NCBI GenBank assembly: GCA_963169455.1
Contig: CAUJDW010000128.1
Span: 99,752 to 163,751, forward strand
DNA: 64,000 nt
Direction: 5' to 3'
DNA from: Bacteroidota bacterium
GTDB taxonomy: Bacteria > Bacteroidota > Bacteroidia > Chitinophagales > Saprospiraceae
The notes under the pieces were generated by a model that worked only from the letters and a program-made list of their open reading frames with translations, searched no databases and had not been told where the DNA came from. Shown one piece after another: positions 1 to 8,297 of the stretch (its first letter is position 1; each line of letters starts with the position of its first letter). Both the position numbers and the translations under genes were made by a program.

Positions 1-924
1 TTCGGCTCCGACAAGCCGGACCTGCGCTTTGGCATGGAGTTCTCCGAGCTGAATGAGCTGGTTCAAAATAAAGGCTTCGGCGTGTTCGACAGCGCCGAGC
101 TCGTCGTCGGCATTGCCGCCCCGGGTGCAGCGGAATTCACCCGCAAACAGGTGGACGAGCTGACCGAATGGGTGAAGCGCCCGCAGATCGGCGCCAAAGG
201 CCTGGTGTACGTGCGCTGCAATGCCGACGGCAGCTTCAAATCTTCTGTGGACAAATTCTTCAGCGAGGACGCCCTCAAAGGCTGGGCCGAGAAGATGCGG
301 GCTAAACCCGGCGACATGCTGCTCATCCTGGCCGGCGAAGCGGAGAAAACCCGCAAGCAGCTCAACGAGCTGCGCCTCGAAATGGGCCGCCGCCTCGGAT
401 TGATGAAAGCCGGCGACTTCAAACCCCTTTGGGTCGTCGATTTCCCGCTGCTGGAGTGGGACGAAGACGCGCAGCGCTTCTTCGCCATGCACCACCCCTT
501 TACCTCTCCCAAGAAAGAGGACGTGCCCCGCATGCTTGCCGGCAGCCACGAAACCATGAAGAACCTGCGCGCCGACGCCTACGACCTGGTCATCAACGGC
601 GTCGAGATCGGCGGGGGCTCCATCCGAATCCACGACCGCGGGCTGCAGGAGCGGAACTTCAAGCTGCTGGGCTTCACGCCGGAAGAGGCCGAAGCACAGT
701 TCGGCTTCCTCATGGGGGCTTTCGAATACGGCGCCCCGCCCCACGGCGGCATCGCCTTCGGTTTCGACCGCCTCTGCGCCGTAATGAACGGCCAGAACTC
801 CATCCGCGACTTCATCGCCTTCCCCAAGAACAACATGGGCCGCGATATGATGATCGATGCGCCTTCGCCGGTGCATAAGGCGCAGCTGGATGAATTGTAT
901 CTGATGCAGAAGAAGGTGGAGTAA
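1..924 (+). CDS. aspS: Aspartate--tRNA ligase, C-terminal part (5' truncated by window edge)
   Basis: Charges tRNA-Asp with aspartate in the cytoplasm. The reading frame is open from base 1, so the gene starts before the window; about 307 residues are visible. Class II aaRS features seen: the [13 protein letters not shown] stretch at the edge of the insertion (GAD) domain, motif [10 protein letters not shown] near bases 601-630, and motif 3 ([12 protein letters not shown] followed by FGFDR) near 718-771 with the conserved ATP-binding arginine. The C-terminus ([11 protein letters not shown]) matches bacterial-type AspRS. It ends 22 bases before a convergent ATPase gene with no clear terminator between. 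Whether it is discriminating (Asp only) cannot be judged because the anticodon-binding domain lies outside the window. Confidence 0.97.
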   Translation, partial: FGSDKPDLRFGMEFSELNELVQNKGFGVFDSAELVVGIAAPGAAEFTRKQVDELTEWVKRPQIGAKGLVYVRCNADGSFKSSVDKFFSEDALKGWAEKMRAKPGDMLLILAGEAEKTRKQLNELRLEMGRRLGLMKAGDFKPLWVVDFPLLEWDEDAQRFFAMHHPFTSPKKEDVPRMLAGSHETMKNLRADAYDLVINGVEIGGGSIRIHDRGLQERNFKLLGFTPEEAEAQFGFLMGAFEYGAPPHGGIAFGFDRLCAVMNGQNSIRDFIAFPKNNMGRDMMIDAPSPVHKAQLDELYLMQKKVE

Positions 925-946
925 GGCAAGCGGGTGGGTGAAGTGA

Positions 947-2113
947 TCAGAACATTCCCTCCAAATGCCGCCAACCGCGAACGGTTGCGGCGCTTCGATC
1001 CTGATCTTCCGCACCGGCGTAGATCAAATAGGAACGTACGGTGAAATCGGGAGAAGCCTGTTTTTGGAAAAAAAGCAGGTTGTCGAAAAAAGAGGAATTT
1101 ATAGTGGCTGCTGATTTGATTTCCGCCACAGTGATTTCGTTCCCCTTTTCTGCCAACAGGTCAATTTCATGATGGTTGCTTTCGTGCCAGAAATACAACT
1201 CTGACGCCCAACCCGTTTGAAATTGCTGTTTCATGATTTCGGCGATAACCAGGTTTTCGAATAAATTACCGCGGGCAAAATGGGTGGTAAGGCCCTCCGG
1301 CGAGGTAATGCCAAGCAGGCTGGCTGCAAATCCTACATCTGAAAAATAAAGTTTCGGAGTCTTGGATATCCGCTTTGAAAAGTTCCGGAAATAGGGGGGC
1401 AATAAAAAAACGAGATGGCTCGCCTCCAAAATCCTGAGCCAGGCCTTTGCTGTAACCGGAGATATCCCCGTATCGGATGCCAGCGTCTGATAGTTGAGCG
1501 GTTGCCCCACCCGCCCGGCGCATAATCTAACAAAGTTCCGAAAGAGCCGCAAATCCTGAACAGCGGTCAATTGCCGAACATCCCGCTGCACATAGGTTTC
1601 AAAATAATTTGGGTAAAAATCCCGGGGCGACAGGCCCTTGTCGTAAATGCGCGGATAAAAACCCTGGAAAATGGCTTGCTCCGCGGTTTGGGGCATTAAG
1701 GAAGCCGTACGTAATTCATCAAATGAAAATGGAAACAATTTGAACAAGGCAACCCTCCCGGCCAGGCTTTGGGTGATCTGCTCCATCAAAAGGTAGTTTT
1801 GTGAGCCTGACAAGATATACTGCCCGGCAACCTGATCTTCATCCACCTTTCCCTGTAAATAATTGAACAGTTGCGGCGCGCGTTGAGCTTCATCAAAAAT
1901 TACATACTGGTCATAGGTGGCCAGAAAACGACGGGGATCCTCTGTGGCAAAATCCAGGATATCCGGATTTTCAAGGGTGATGTACCGATAGTCAGGGAAA
2001 ACCTGCCTCAGCATAGTTGTTTTACCCGACTGCCTGGGGCCCGTAACGGAAATAATTGGGAACTTTCCACACATGTCCCGTATCCTTGCTTCGATTTGGC
2101 GGTGGATGAACAT
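947..2113 (-). CDS. AAA-type ATPase with DUF4143 domain
   Basis: A 388-residue P-loop ATPase of the widespread AAA_14/DUF4143 family, whose cellular role is mostly unknown. Seen: Walker A GPRQSGKTT (residues 25-33), Walker B VIFDEAQ (71-77), a sensor-like ILSGSQNYLL stretch, and a C-terminal half with a winged-helix-like segment (LNYQTLASDTGISPVTAKAW) and the restriction-fold-like tail (NHHEIDLLAEKGNEITVAEIKSA) typical of DUF4143. The gene is visibly more AT-rich than its neighbours and sits alone between aspS and an unrelated hydrolase, which suggests horizontal acquisition. An inverted repeat just upstream (2128-2166) may be its operator. No partner antitoxin or nuclease gene is adjacent. 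Confidence 0.9.
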   Translation of the reverse strand: MFIHRQIEARIRDMCGKFPIISVTGPRQSGKTTMLRQVFPDYRYITLENPDILDFATEDPRRFLATYDQYVIFDEAQRAPQLFNYLQGKVDEDQVAGQYILSGSQNYLLMEQITQSLAGRVALFKLFPFSFDELRTASLMPQTAEQAIFQGFYPRIYDKGLSPRDFYPNYFETYVQRDVRQLTAVQDLRLFRNFVRLCAGRVGQPLNYQTLASDTGISPVTAKAWLRILEASHLVFLLPPYFRNFSKRISKTPKLYFSDVGFAASLLGITSPEGLTTHFARGNLFENLVIAEIMKQQFQTGWASELYFWHESNHHEIDLLAEKGNEITVAEIKSAATINSSFFDNLLFFQKQASPDFTVRSYLIYAGAEDQDRSAATVRGWRHLEGMF

Positions 2114-2127
2114 GGCCGAATGAAGGT

Positions 2128-2166
2128 TTTATGTAAATCTAAGATTTAATTTTGGATTTACATAAA
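2128..2166. promoter_or_regulatory. 12-bp inverted repeat upstream of the DUF4143 ATPase (possible operator)
   Basis: TTTATGTAAATC at 2128-2139 is perfectly repeated in inverse orientation at 2155-2166 (GATTTACATAAA), with a 15-bp AT-rich spacer that itself contains AAATCT/AGATTT symmetry. It begins 14 bp upstream of the ATPase start codon, where an autoregulatory site would sit. A role as transcript hairpin is possible. The symmetry is seen directly; operator function is inferred. Confidence 0.5.
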
Positions 2167-2191
2167 ATTCAATAAGGTTTTCATAACCGAG

Positions 2192-3064
2192 TCAGTGTCC
2201 CATCCCCTCGCCCGACAGATATCCCTCCAGAATCCCAAACACCAGTTGGGAGCCCCAGTAGGCCGAGTGCCAGCGGATGGCCTCTGAGCAATCTACGTTC
2301 ACATACTTCTCCTCCGGCAGGGGATTTTTGCTCACTATACCCCGGTGGCCCATCATTTTCCTGCCAATGGACTGAAAAGCCGGGTCATGCCTGGAATAAA
2401 ACACGATGGCCCTTTCGCGGACGCTTTTGCCGGCAAAGCCATATTTGCGGTTCTTATCAAGCGTTTTAGCCCCAATGGAAGGCGCCATGAGAAACAGGTT
2501 ATCCACTTTCCCATCCTGTTTTTTCAGGGCGAACAGAGCCACTTTCGACCCCATGCTGTGGGTCATGACATCCAGTGACTGGGCTTCTTCGGCCAATAAT
2601 TCAAGCAGTGGCGCCAGCTTTTTTCCCGATTTTCGCGCCCTGGGGTTGGCTTTCAGAAAAGCTATCCCCACCTGCAACCTGGATCCGCCCGGTTCATACC
2701 CCGGCCAGAGCAACCCGATGGCCATATCATAGGGCGGTGAATCCGTTTCGCCTGCCCAATGGACGGCCTCCCGGTAATATTTTTTAGCCCGGTAAAAAGG
2801 CGTGCGCATGCCGTGGATCAGCAGCAACACCCGCTTGCCCCGGACGGCCGTGGCCAGGCCGGCTTCATTGAGGCTGCTGAGCAAGCCTGAGGCCGTGTCG
2901 GTGTTCAATTCCACCCATTTCAACTGCGGCTCCGGGCTGAATTTGCTGGCCTTTTCAAAATCCTTCCGCAGGCTGATCAGGAGGAAGCTGTCGGCAGGCA
3001 TGGATTGAGCGAAGGAGATGAAGGGCAGCGTGAGGAGGAGGGCTACCCGCGGCATTGCTTTCAT
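2192..3064 (-). CDS. Exported alpha/beta hydrolase, DUF900-like
   Basis: A 290-residue protein with an N-terminal signal peptide (hydrophobic LLLTLPFISFAQ, predicted cleavage after about residue 20). The alpha/beta-hydrolase fold is indicated by LLIHGMR (oxyanion region, residues 81-87), the nucleophile elbow THSMGS with Ser170, an aspartate in FYSRHDP (Asp227) and a candidate catalytic His266 in AIRWHSAYW. The GLLWPGYEPG segment and overall layout match DUF900-type serine esterases; the natural substrate is unknown. Its start is an ATG at 3064 and it appears to be a single-gene unit on the minus strand. The 79-bp gap to the ATPase holds the inverted repeat described separately. Confidence 0.8.
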   Translation of the reverse strand: MKAMPRVALLLTLPFISFAQSMPADSFLLISLRKDFEKASKFSPEPQLKWVELNTDTASGLLSSLNEAGLATAVRGKRVLLLIHGMRTPFYRAKKYYREAVHWAGETDSPPYDMAIGLLWPGYEPGGSRLQVGIAFLKANPRARKSGKKLAPLLELLAEEAQSLDVMTHSMGSKVALFALKKQDGKVDNLFLMAPSIGAKTLDKNRKYGFAGKSVRERAIVFYSRHDPAFQSIGRKMMGHRGIVSKNPLPEEKYVNVDCSEAIRWHSAYWGSQLVFGILEGYLSGEGMGH

Positions 3065-3426
3065 AACGGTAACAGATGCTTTAGCAGGACAACGGTTCTC
3101 AACTCACCTTTGCTGCCAGCCGCATCTCCTCCTGCCCGGCGGCTGTCCGGCCGCCGCATCCACCCAGGGCCGGATGCCGGCCCGGAAATATACCTTCACT
3201 TTGACCCGGCGCCAGCACTTCCTGCCCCGGCCCGTCAGCTTTCCGTTGATGCGGATCTCTTCAGGGATGAAGGTAGTGGACAGGCGGTTGAGTTTGAACT
3301 TGATGCCGCCGGCCTTGGTAAATCCGGCAGTATTCGTTTCCGGTACTTTTTTCAGCACAATAGCGGCCCTGGAAGTGGGCAGCCTGCCAGCTTTTTTTGT
3401 ATTTTCAACCCAAATCAGCGGCAGCC
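3065..3426. other. Intergenic region with no confident gene
   Basis: This 362-bp divergent spacer separates the leftward DUF900-like gene from the rightward hydrolase. It is GC-rich with several short palindromes (for example GGCCGGATGCCGGCC near 3170). A minus-strand open frame crosses it and contains a stretch that looks protein-like (KFKLNRLSTTFIPEEIRING), but it has no ATG inside the spacer and continues into the opposite-strand hydrolase gene. A GTG-started peptide of about 84 residues ending at 3104 cannot be excluded. The TTTTTTTGTATTTTC segment at 3392-3406 is a weak promoter candidate for the rightward operon. Confidence 0.4.
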
Positions 3427-4260
3427 ATGCCTCATCATTTCCTGCACACCCCTTTCGGTGAAGTCCACTACCGCAAGCTTGGCGGCGGCCCGCGCCTGCT
3501 GATCGCCTTGCACGGCTTCGGGGCCGATAGTTCCTACTTTCAGTGCCTGGGGCCATCCCTGCATGGGATATGCACTTTGTATGCCATCGACCTGCCTTTT
3601 CACGGGCTCACCCGCTGGAAGGAGCCTGGCTTTCGCCCCGGGCATATCGAGCATATCGTGCGGGCCATTCTTCAGTGCGAGGGCAGGGAGCGCTTTGAAG
3701 CTGTGGGGCACAGCCTGGGGGGGCGCCTGTGGTTGTGCCTGCTCGACAGGCTGGGCGGGCAGATGGATGCGCTGTACCTGCTGGCGCCCGACGGCCTGCA
3801 AACGCGCTGGATGGGGCTGGCGGGCCGCCTGCCCCTCTTCCTGCGCCGCCTGGTGGGCCGCCTGGCCGCTCAACCCGAAAAAGGGCTGGCCCTGGCCCAG
3901 CAACTACAGCATCGGGGGCTGATCGACGGCTTTGTCGTCCGCTATCTCAAACACCACCTGAAAAACAGCGACAGGCGCCGCCGCCTGCTCAACACCTGGT
4001 ACGCCCTCAGCAACTTTCCCCTGAATACAGGCAGCGCCCGTTCACTGCTTTCCACATTGCGTGCGCCGGTACTCGTGCTGCTGGGGAAACAGGACATTCT
4101 TGCGCCGGCCGCTGCACTTCGGATGGCCCTGGATGGCCTGCCCAACGTCGAGGTTCGGGAAGTGGACGCCAACCACCGGACGGTTTGCCAATGGGTTGTC
4201 CCATTCCTGAAGGATGGCCTGCGGGCTGCGGAAAATGCCTTCGCGGCCCGCCCACGCTGA
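3427..4260 (+). CDS. Alpha/beta hydrolase
   Basis: A 277-residue cytoplasmic alpha/beta hydrolase (no signal peptide). Start chosen at the ATG at 3427 (MPHHFLHTPFGEVHYRK); an upstream TTG at 3397 would only add ten residues of promoter-like sequence. Seen: the LIALHGFGAD oxyanion strand, nucleophile elbow VGHSLGG, GKQDILAP with the late-strand aspartate, and a C-terminal histidine in DANHRTVCQW. The substrate is not identifiable; pimeloyl-ester and aliphatic ester hydrolases share this layout. It lies 19 bp upstream of a SAM methyltransferase on the same strand, so the two are probably co-transcribed. Confidence 0.85.
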   Translation: MPHHFLHTPFGEVHYRKLGGGPRLLIALHGFGADSSYFQCLGPSLHGICTLYAIDLPFHGLTRWKEPGFRPGHIEHIVRAILQCEGRERFEAVGHSLGGRLWLCLLDRLGGQMDALYLLAPDGLQTRWMGLAGRLPLFLRRLVGRLAAQPEKGLALAQQLQHRGLIDGFVVRYLKHHLKNSDRRRRLLNTWYALSNFPLNTGSARSLLSTLRAPVLVLLGKQDILAPAAALRMALDGLPNVEVREVDANHRTVCQWVVPFLKDGLRAAENAFAARPR

Positions 4261-4279
4261 AACACCCAAACGAACACCT

Positions 4280-5230
4280 ATGAACGAAACAAACCGTCCT
4301 TTGCTTGAAAAAGTGGAGGCCTGCCTGGCCTGTGGAAGCCGGAGGTTCCTGCCCGCCTTTAGCAGCCCCGCTCAGATGCATCCTTCCAGGGAGGATTTCC
4401 TGTTCTCCAGGTGTGAGGATTGCGGCCTGCTTTTTCTGTCCACCCGCCCCAGGCCTGAAATCCTGGGGAAATATTACACCGAGCACTACCTGCCCTACCA
4501 GGGTGATCAGGCGTGGGGGCGCTACGCCGCCATGGCTCGCCTTGGCCAGCGACGGCTCGACCGCGCCCGGGTAAAAGCCGCAGAACGCTTTGCCCGGCTA
4601 ACCCCCAAAACCCGGGTGCTCGATGTCGGATGCGGCAAACCTACTTTCCTCAAAGCGCTTCAGGAAAAACACGGCTGCGAATGCTGGGGTGTCGATTTCA
4701 GCGTGGAAGGCTGGGAGGGAGGAAAGGGCTTTGAAGGCATTCATCTCGTGGAGGGTGATCCGCGCGAAGCATCACTGGAGGGCCCCTTCGGCCTGATCAC
4801 CATGTGGCACTACCTGGAGCATGACTACCGGCCGGCGGAGACTCTTTCCCGGTTGAAAGCCTGCGCCGGCCCGGGCGCCATCCTGATGGTGGAGGCGCCC
4901 AACCTGAACGCCTGGTCGCGCCGCTTTTTCGGCCGCTATTGGGGGGGCTTCCACACGCCCCGCCATACGGCAATCTACACGCCCCAAACCCTGTCCATAC
5001 TCCTGGAACGCTCGGGTTGGCAGGTGGTGAAAAGCGGGCTGCCCGGCACCCTCGGCCCCTATATCCTCTGGTGGCTGAGCTGGCGCGAAGGCCGGGGTAC
5101 AAACTGGACGGCATCCATGGAACGCCATTTCCCGGAATTCGTGGCCGGAAATGTGCTCCTCTCCCCCATACTGGCGCTGCATCGCTTGTCAATGGACACC
5201 TTTTTGGCCATTGCCAAAGCTCCTGCCTGA
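4280..5230 (+). CDS. Class I SAM-dependent methyltransferase with N-terminal zinc-ribbon
   Basis: A 316-residue enzyme. The ATG at 4280 (MNETNRPLLEKVEACLACGS) is preferred because upstream frame-open sequence overlaps the preceding gene. The N-terminus has two CxxC pairs (CLACGSRRF and CEDCGLLFL) forming a probable zinc ribbon. The Rossmann domain follows, with motif I RVLDVGCGKPTFLKAL and the LITMWHYLEHDYRP post-motif typical of Methyltransf_23 family members that modify sugars, lipids or small molecules. The GGFHTPRHTAIYTPQTL segment is also characteristic of that family. The substrate is unknown. Probably in one operon with the hydrolase 19 bp upstream. Confidence 0.87.
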   Translation: MNETNRPLLEKVEACLACGSRRFLPAFSSPAQMHPSREDFLFSRCEDCGLLFLSTRPRPEILGKYYTEHYLPYQGDQAWGRYAAMARLGQRRLDRARVKAAERFARLTPKTRVLDVGCGKPTFLKALQEKHGCECWGVDFSVEGWEGGKGFEGIHLVEGDPREASLEGPFGLITMWHYLEHDYRPAETLSRLKACAGPGAILMVEAPNLNAWSRRFFGRYWGGFHTPRHTAIYTPQTLSILLERSGWQVVKSGLPGTLGPYILWWLSWREGRGTNWTASMERHFPEFVAGNVLLSPILALHRLSMDTFLAIAKAPA

Positions 5231-5293
5231 GGCCCGGCCTCGCTTTCCAGAAACGCCCCGCAAAGAGGCTCCAACTGGCCCGGCTGGTGTTAA

Positions 5294-6490
5294 TCAGGTA
5301 AAAAGAGCGATGAGGAAGGTGCCCACGGTTGCGATGAAGCCCACCATGAAGATGTTGTAGGAAATGGACAGGTAGCGGTACTTCTTGTCGAGCACTTTGC
5401 CGAGGTAGTACATATCGCGCACCATATTGCCATACAGCAACTGGCTGTCGCTGAAGAGTTCGTCCATAGCTTCCTCGTACTCTTCCAGGCGAAGGGTAAC
5501 GAAGTTGCCGAAGAAGACGATATTCCTGCGCGCATCCGCCGGGGGCGTGCCCGGAGCGTTGAGCATGGTCACCTTGGGGCGCGCCGACAGCACGGCGAAA
5601 ATGAGGGAGGCAAGCCCGGTTACCAGAAAGAGCAGGACAGGCAGCAGGATCTCGGGGCTGTTCTCGCCGATGTTCCGGTAGGACAGGAAAGTGATCAGCA
5701 CGCTGATGAGGATGGCGTTGACGCTGATCATGATATTGGCCTTGTTGTCGGCGATGGCGCTGAGGTTGATGTGGTTGCGGTAGTTGGTGCGGAAGAAGGT
5801 CTGAGCGCCGCGCAGGGGGATTTTTTCTTCGATCTGGGCATAGGGCCCCGTCCGCTCCTCTTCTCTTTCCAGGCGTTTTTCCAGGGCCCTGCGCGTCTGG
5901 TGGATGGCCTGTGCCAGCAGGGGCTGCAGATGTGCCTGGGCATAGTGGGTGTACAGCCGGACCCGCAGCAGCTCCTCCAGCAGCAGGCGCGTCCACTCCG
6001 GCCGGCTGAAGCGCTGGCCGAGGGCCAGTTCCCGCTCCAGTTGCAGCAAGGCGGTTTTTTCTTCTTGTCCGGAGAGGTACGTAACAGCCTGTAGCCCATC
6101 GTTCAGGATGCCTTCTTCCTCGGAGGCAGGGGGGGCGCCGTTCAGGGCGGCGCCGATGCATTGCAGCACCCGCTGCTGCAGGGATTCATCAGCCGTTTCC
6201 CGGGCGAAGAACTGGCGGGCTACCTCCTGGCTGTAGCGGGCGGGGTTCTGGTAGTCGTACAAATAACCGGCCGGCAACAGCCAGGCCGCCAGCAGGGCGC
6301 ATTCGGTTGTTTCCGGGGCGGCGCCTGCCTCCCGGGCAATTTCCGCAACTTTTTCCGCCAGGGCGGCGCCAAAACTGTAGTTGTGAACGAGCAGGCGGCC
6401 GTCCTGCCGCTGCCCGAAAAGCCGCAGTGCGAAAGCCTGAGCTTTGCCGGCAAGGGGAGAGAAAGCCTGTTCCGAAGTCGTTTGTATCAT
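5294..6490 (-). CDS. PycTM-type (DUF5706) membrane protein with degenerate HD domain
   Basis: A 398-residue protein. The C-terminal half carries the PycTM/DUF5706 signature NHINLSAIADNKANIMIS (about residues 237-254) followed by two transmembrane helices, then a soluble linker and a last hydrophobic helix at the extreme C-terminus (IFMVGFIATVGTFLIALF). The N-terminal half aligns by eye with the HD-phosphohydrolase domain found in related proteins: LVHNY (His36) is present, but the expected HD dyad is replaced by Leu71-Pro72 in AAWLLPAGYLYDYQNP. The domain is therefore probably not a metal-dependent hydrolase. PycTM domains are known effectors of Pycsar antiphage systems, but no pyrimidine cyclase is adjacent here. 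It is convergent with the methyltransferase. Confidence 0.85.
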   Translation of the reverse strand: MIQTTSEQAFSPLAGKAQAFALRLFGQRQDGRLLVHNYSFGAALAEKVAEIAREAGAAPETTECALLAAWLLPAGYLYDYQNPARYSQEVARQFFARETADESLQQRVLQCIGAALNGAPPASEEEGILNDGLQAVTYLSGQEEKTALLQLERELALGQRFSRPEWTRLLLEELLRVRLYTHYAQAHLQPLLAQAIHQTRRALEKRLEREEERTGPYAQIEEKIPLRGAQTFFRTNYRNHINLSAIADNKANIMISVNAILISVLITFLSYRNIGENSPEILLPVLLFLVTGLASLIFAVLSARPKVTMLNAPGTPPADARRNIVFFGNFVTLRLEEYEEAMDELFSDSQLLYGNMVRDMYYLGKVLDKKYRYLSISYNIFMVGFIATVGTFLIALFT

Positions 6491-6566
6491 AGGATCAGCA
6501 TGGGGGCGTAAGATACGAAAAAAAGCACGCTTTGACGCCGGCTAACACTTTCCCGGCATCAGGCCG

Positions 6567-6597
6567 TTTGTAATATGCGGTAATTTGGCTATCTTTG
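6567..6597 (+). promoter_or_regulatory. Bacteroidota-type promoter for the lipoprotein/DUF5723 pair
   Basis: TTTG at 6567-6570 and TATCTTTG at 6590-6597 with a 19-bp spacer match the Bacteroidota -33/-7 consensus (TTTG, TAnnTTTG). Transcription would start near 6604, leaving a leader of about 118 nt before the ATG at 6722. Confidence 0.7.
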
Positions 6598-6721
6598 CTG
6601 CTTCGCAACTAGCAACCCCTTACACTCCTTCCGGCCCCTGCTGAAAAGAACACCTCTCTGGAACAAAACAGAATGATCAACCCCGTATCGCAATTTTCTT
6701 CATTATCAAAGGTGTTTGTCT

Positions 6722-8272
6722 ATGAAAAGATTGGCCTTGTTATTTCCCGTCCTCATGCTCCTTCTGTTCGCCGCCTGCCAGCGCTTTGACGAACTGGAAG
6801 GCATCGACAGCGCCGAATTCGACGCAGAATACGCCATACCGCTGCTCAATACCAGCCTGTCGATAAAGGACGCCCTCGAAAAATTCGAAGACCTGTCCAC
6901 CATTGTTATCGACCCCGACGGGTTGATCCACTTTACCTATAAGGGCGACGTGATCACCCAGAACAGCGACACTATCTTCAAACGCATCAACGAAACGCTC
7001 AGCGGCGTGCCCATTTTCGTCAACAGCAAAAGGATGGCGCTGCCGCTGGAATTCCCCGACGGGCTTTCCTTCGACCGGCTGGTGTTCAAAGAAGGCAAAT
7101 TCCGCTGGTCTTTTCAACACCGGCATCCCGACCCCGTCAGTTTCCAGATCACCATGCCGCAACTCAGCCGGGATGGCCAGCCGCTGGCCTTCAGCGCCAG
7201 CCTGCCCGGATACAGCGGCACCGGAAACCCGCCCACCTACCTGCTGAGCCTCGCCTATCCCACCGACCTGGCCAACTACGAAGTCATTCCCGACCCGCTG
7301 ACGGATTCCGTCTACGTCGAATACGAACTGATCCGCTCCAACGGGCAGCCGGATACGGCCTCTCTGGTGGGCGTCGCCTTCGATAGCCTGCGCTTTTCCT
7401 ATATGGAGGGCTACCTCGGCATCCAGGAGCACAAAGGCGGGCGCGATACCATCGTCATCGACTTCTTCGATGACTGGGTGCGGGGCGATATCTATTTCGA
7501 AGACCCCACCGTGGTCTTCAATATCGAAAACTCGTTCGGCATTCCTACCGAATCGCGGGTAAAAGTCTTTGAGGTGTTCACCGTACGGGGCGAGACGCTG
7601 CCCCTGGAAAGCCCCTACGTGACGAACGGCATCTCCTTCCCTTACCCCTCCATCGACGAAGTGGGGGTGACGAAAAGGGAGAACTTTGTCTTCAACAAGC
7701 AAAATTCCAACATCGACCTCATACTGGGCGCCGGCCCGCTGGCCATCGACTACGATGTCGATGCCGTGACCAACCCGGATACAAATACATCAATCCGCGG
7801 ATTCATCACCGACAGCAGCTACTACCGCGTCCGCGTAGAGGTTGACCTGCCGCTTTACGGCCGGTCTTTCGACTTCCTGGCCCGCGATACTTTCGAAATC
7901 GCATTTGACGACTATGAAAAGGTGCGCAATGCCGAATTCAAGCTCGTCACCGTCAATGGCCTGCCGCTGGATGTGGGCGTTCAGGGCTACTTCCTGGATG
8001 AATCGGGGGCCGTGCTGGATTCCCTCTTCGAATCCCGGCAACGGGTCATCGAGTCGGCCGTAGTCAACGGCGATGGCGTTGCCACCGCGCCAACCGAAGA
8101 CGTCACCTTCGTCGATTTTCCCGACGAGCGATTCGACGGAATTCGCAACGCGCGCCGGCTCGCCATCGTGGCCTCCTTTTCCACCACCAACGAAGGCCAG
8201 CAATCGGTAAAAGTCCTGGCCGAGCAGTCGGTACAGGTGAAACTGGGCGTGATCCTGGGGGTGAGCGACTGA
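6722..8272 (+). CDS. Large surface lipoprotein of unknown function
   Basis: A 516-residue protein that starts at the ATG at 6722 (MKRLALLF). The hydrophobic signal ends in a lipobox LLFAAC with the lipidated cysteine at residue 19, so export and lipidation are expected. The rest is rich in beta-strand-like alternating segments, aromatic and acidic residues, with no enzyme motif recognised; immunoglobulin-like or beta-sandwich folds are plausible. The gene lies 25 bp upstream of a DUF5723 beta-barrel gene on the same strand, and the two are likely an operon in which the lipoprotein accompanies the outer-membrane protein. No function is assigned. Confidence 0.85.
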   Translation: MKRLALLFPVLMLLLFAACQRFDELEGIDSAEFDAEYAIPLLNTSLSIKDALEKFEDLSTIVIDPDGLIHFTYKGDVITQNSDTIFKRINETLSGVPIFVNSKRMALPLEFPDGLSFDRLVFKEGKFRWSFQHRHPDPVSFQITMPQLSRDGQPLAFSASLPGYSGTGNPPTYLLSLAYPTDLANYEVIPDPLTDSVYVEYELIRSNGQPDTASLVGVAFDSLRFSYMEGYLGIQEHKGGRDTIVIDFFDDWVRGDIYFEDPTVVFNIENSFGIPTESRVKVFEVFTVRGETLPLESPYVTNGISFPYPSIDEVGVTKRENFVFNKQNSNIDLILGAGPLAIDYDVDAVTNPDTNTSIRGFITDSSYYRVRVEVDLPLYGRSFDFLARDTFEIAFDDYEKVRNAEFKLVTVNGLPLDVGVQGYFLDESGAVLDSLFESRQRVIESAVVNGDGVATAPTEDVTFVDFPDERFDGIRNARRLAIVASFSTTNEGQQSVKVLAEQSVQVKLGVILGVSD

Positions 8273-8297
8273 AACCAAACCAAACAAAAAATCATCT

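Noticed and set aside
3104..3556. Minus-strand open frame near the DUF900 gene
   Set aside because: Half of it overlaps the conserved N-terminus of the opposite-strand hydrolase. A shorter GTG-started peptide remains possible but has no support.
5294..6490. Complete Pycsar antiphage operon
   Set aside because: Only the effector-type protein is present; neighbouring genes are a methyltransferase and a lipoprotein, and no pyrimidine cyclase is adjacent.
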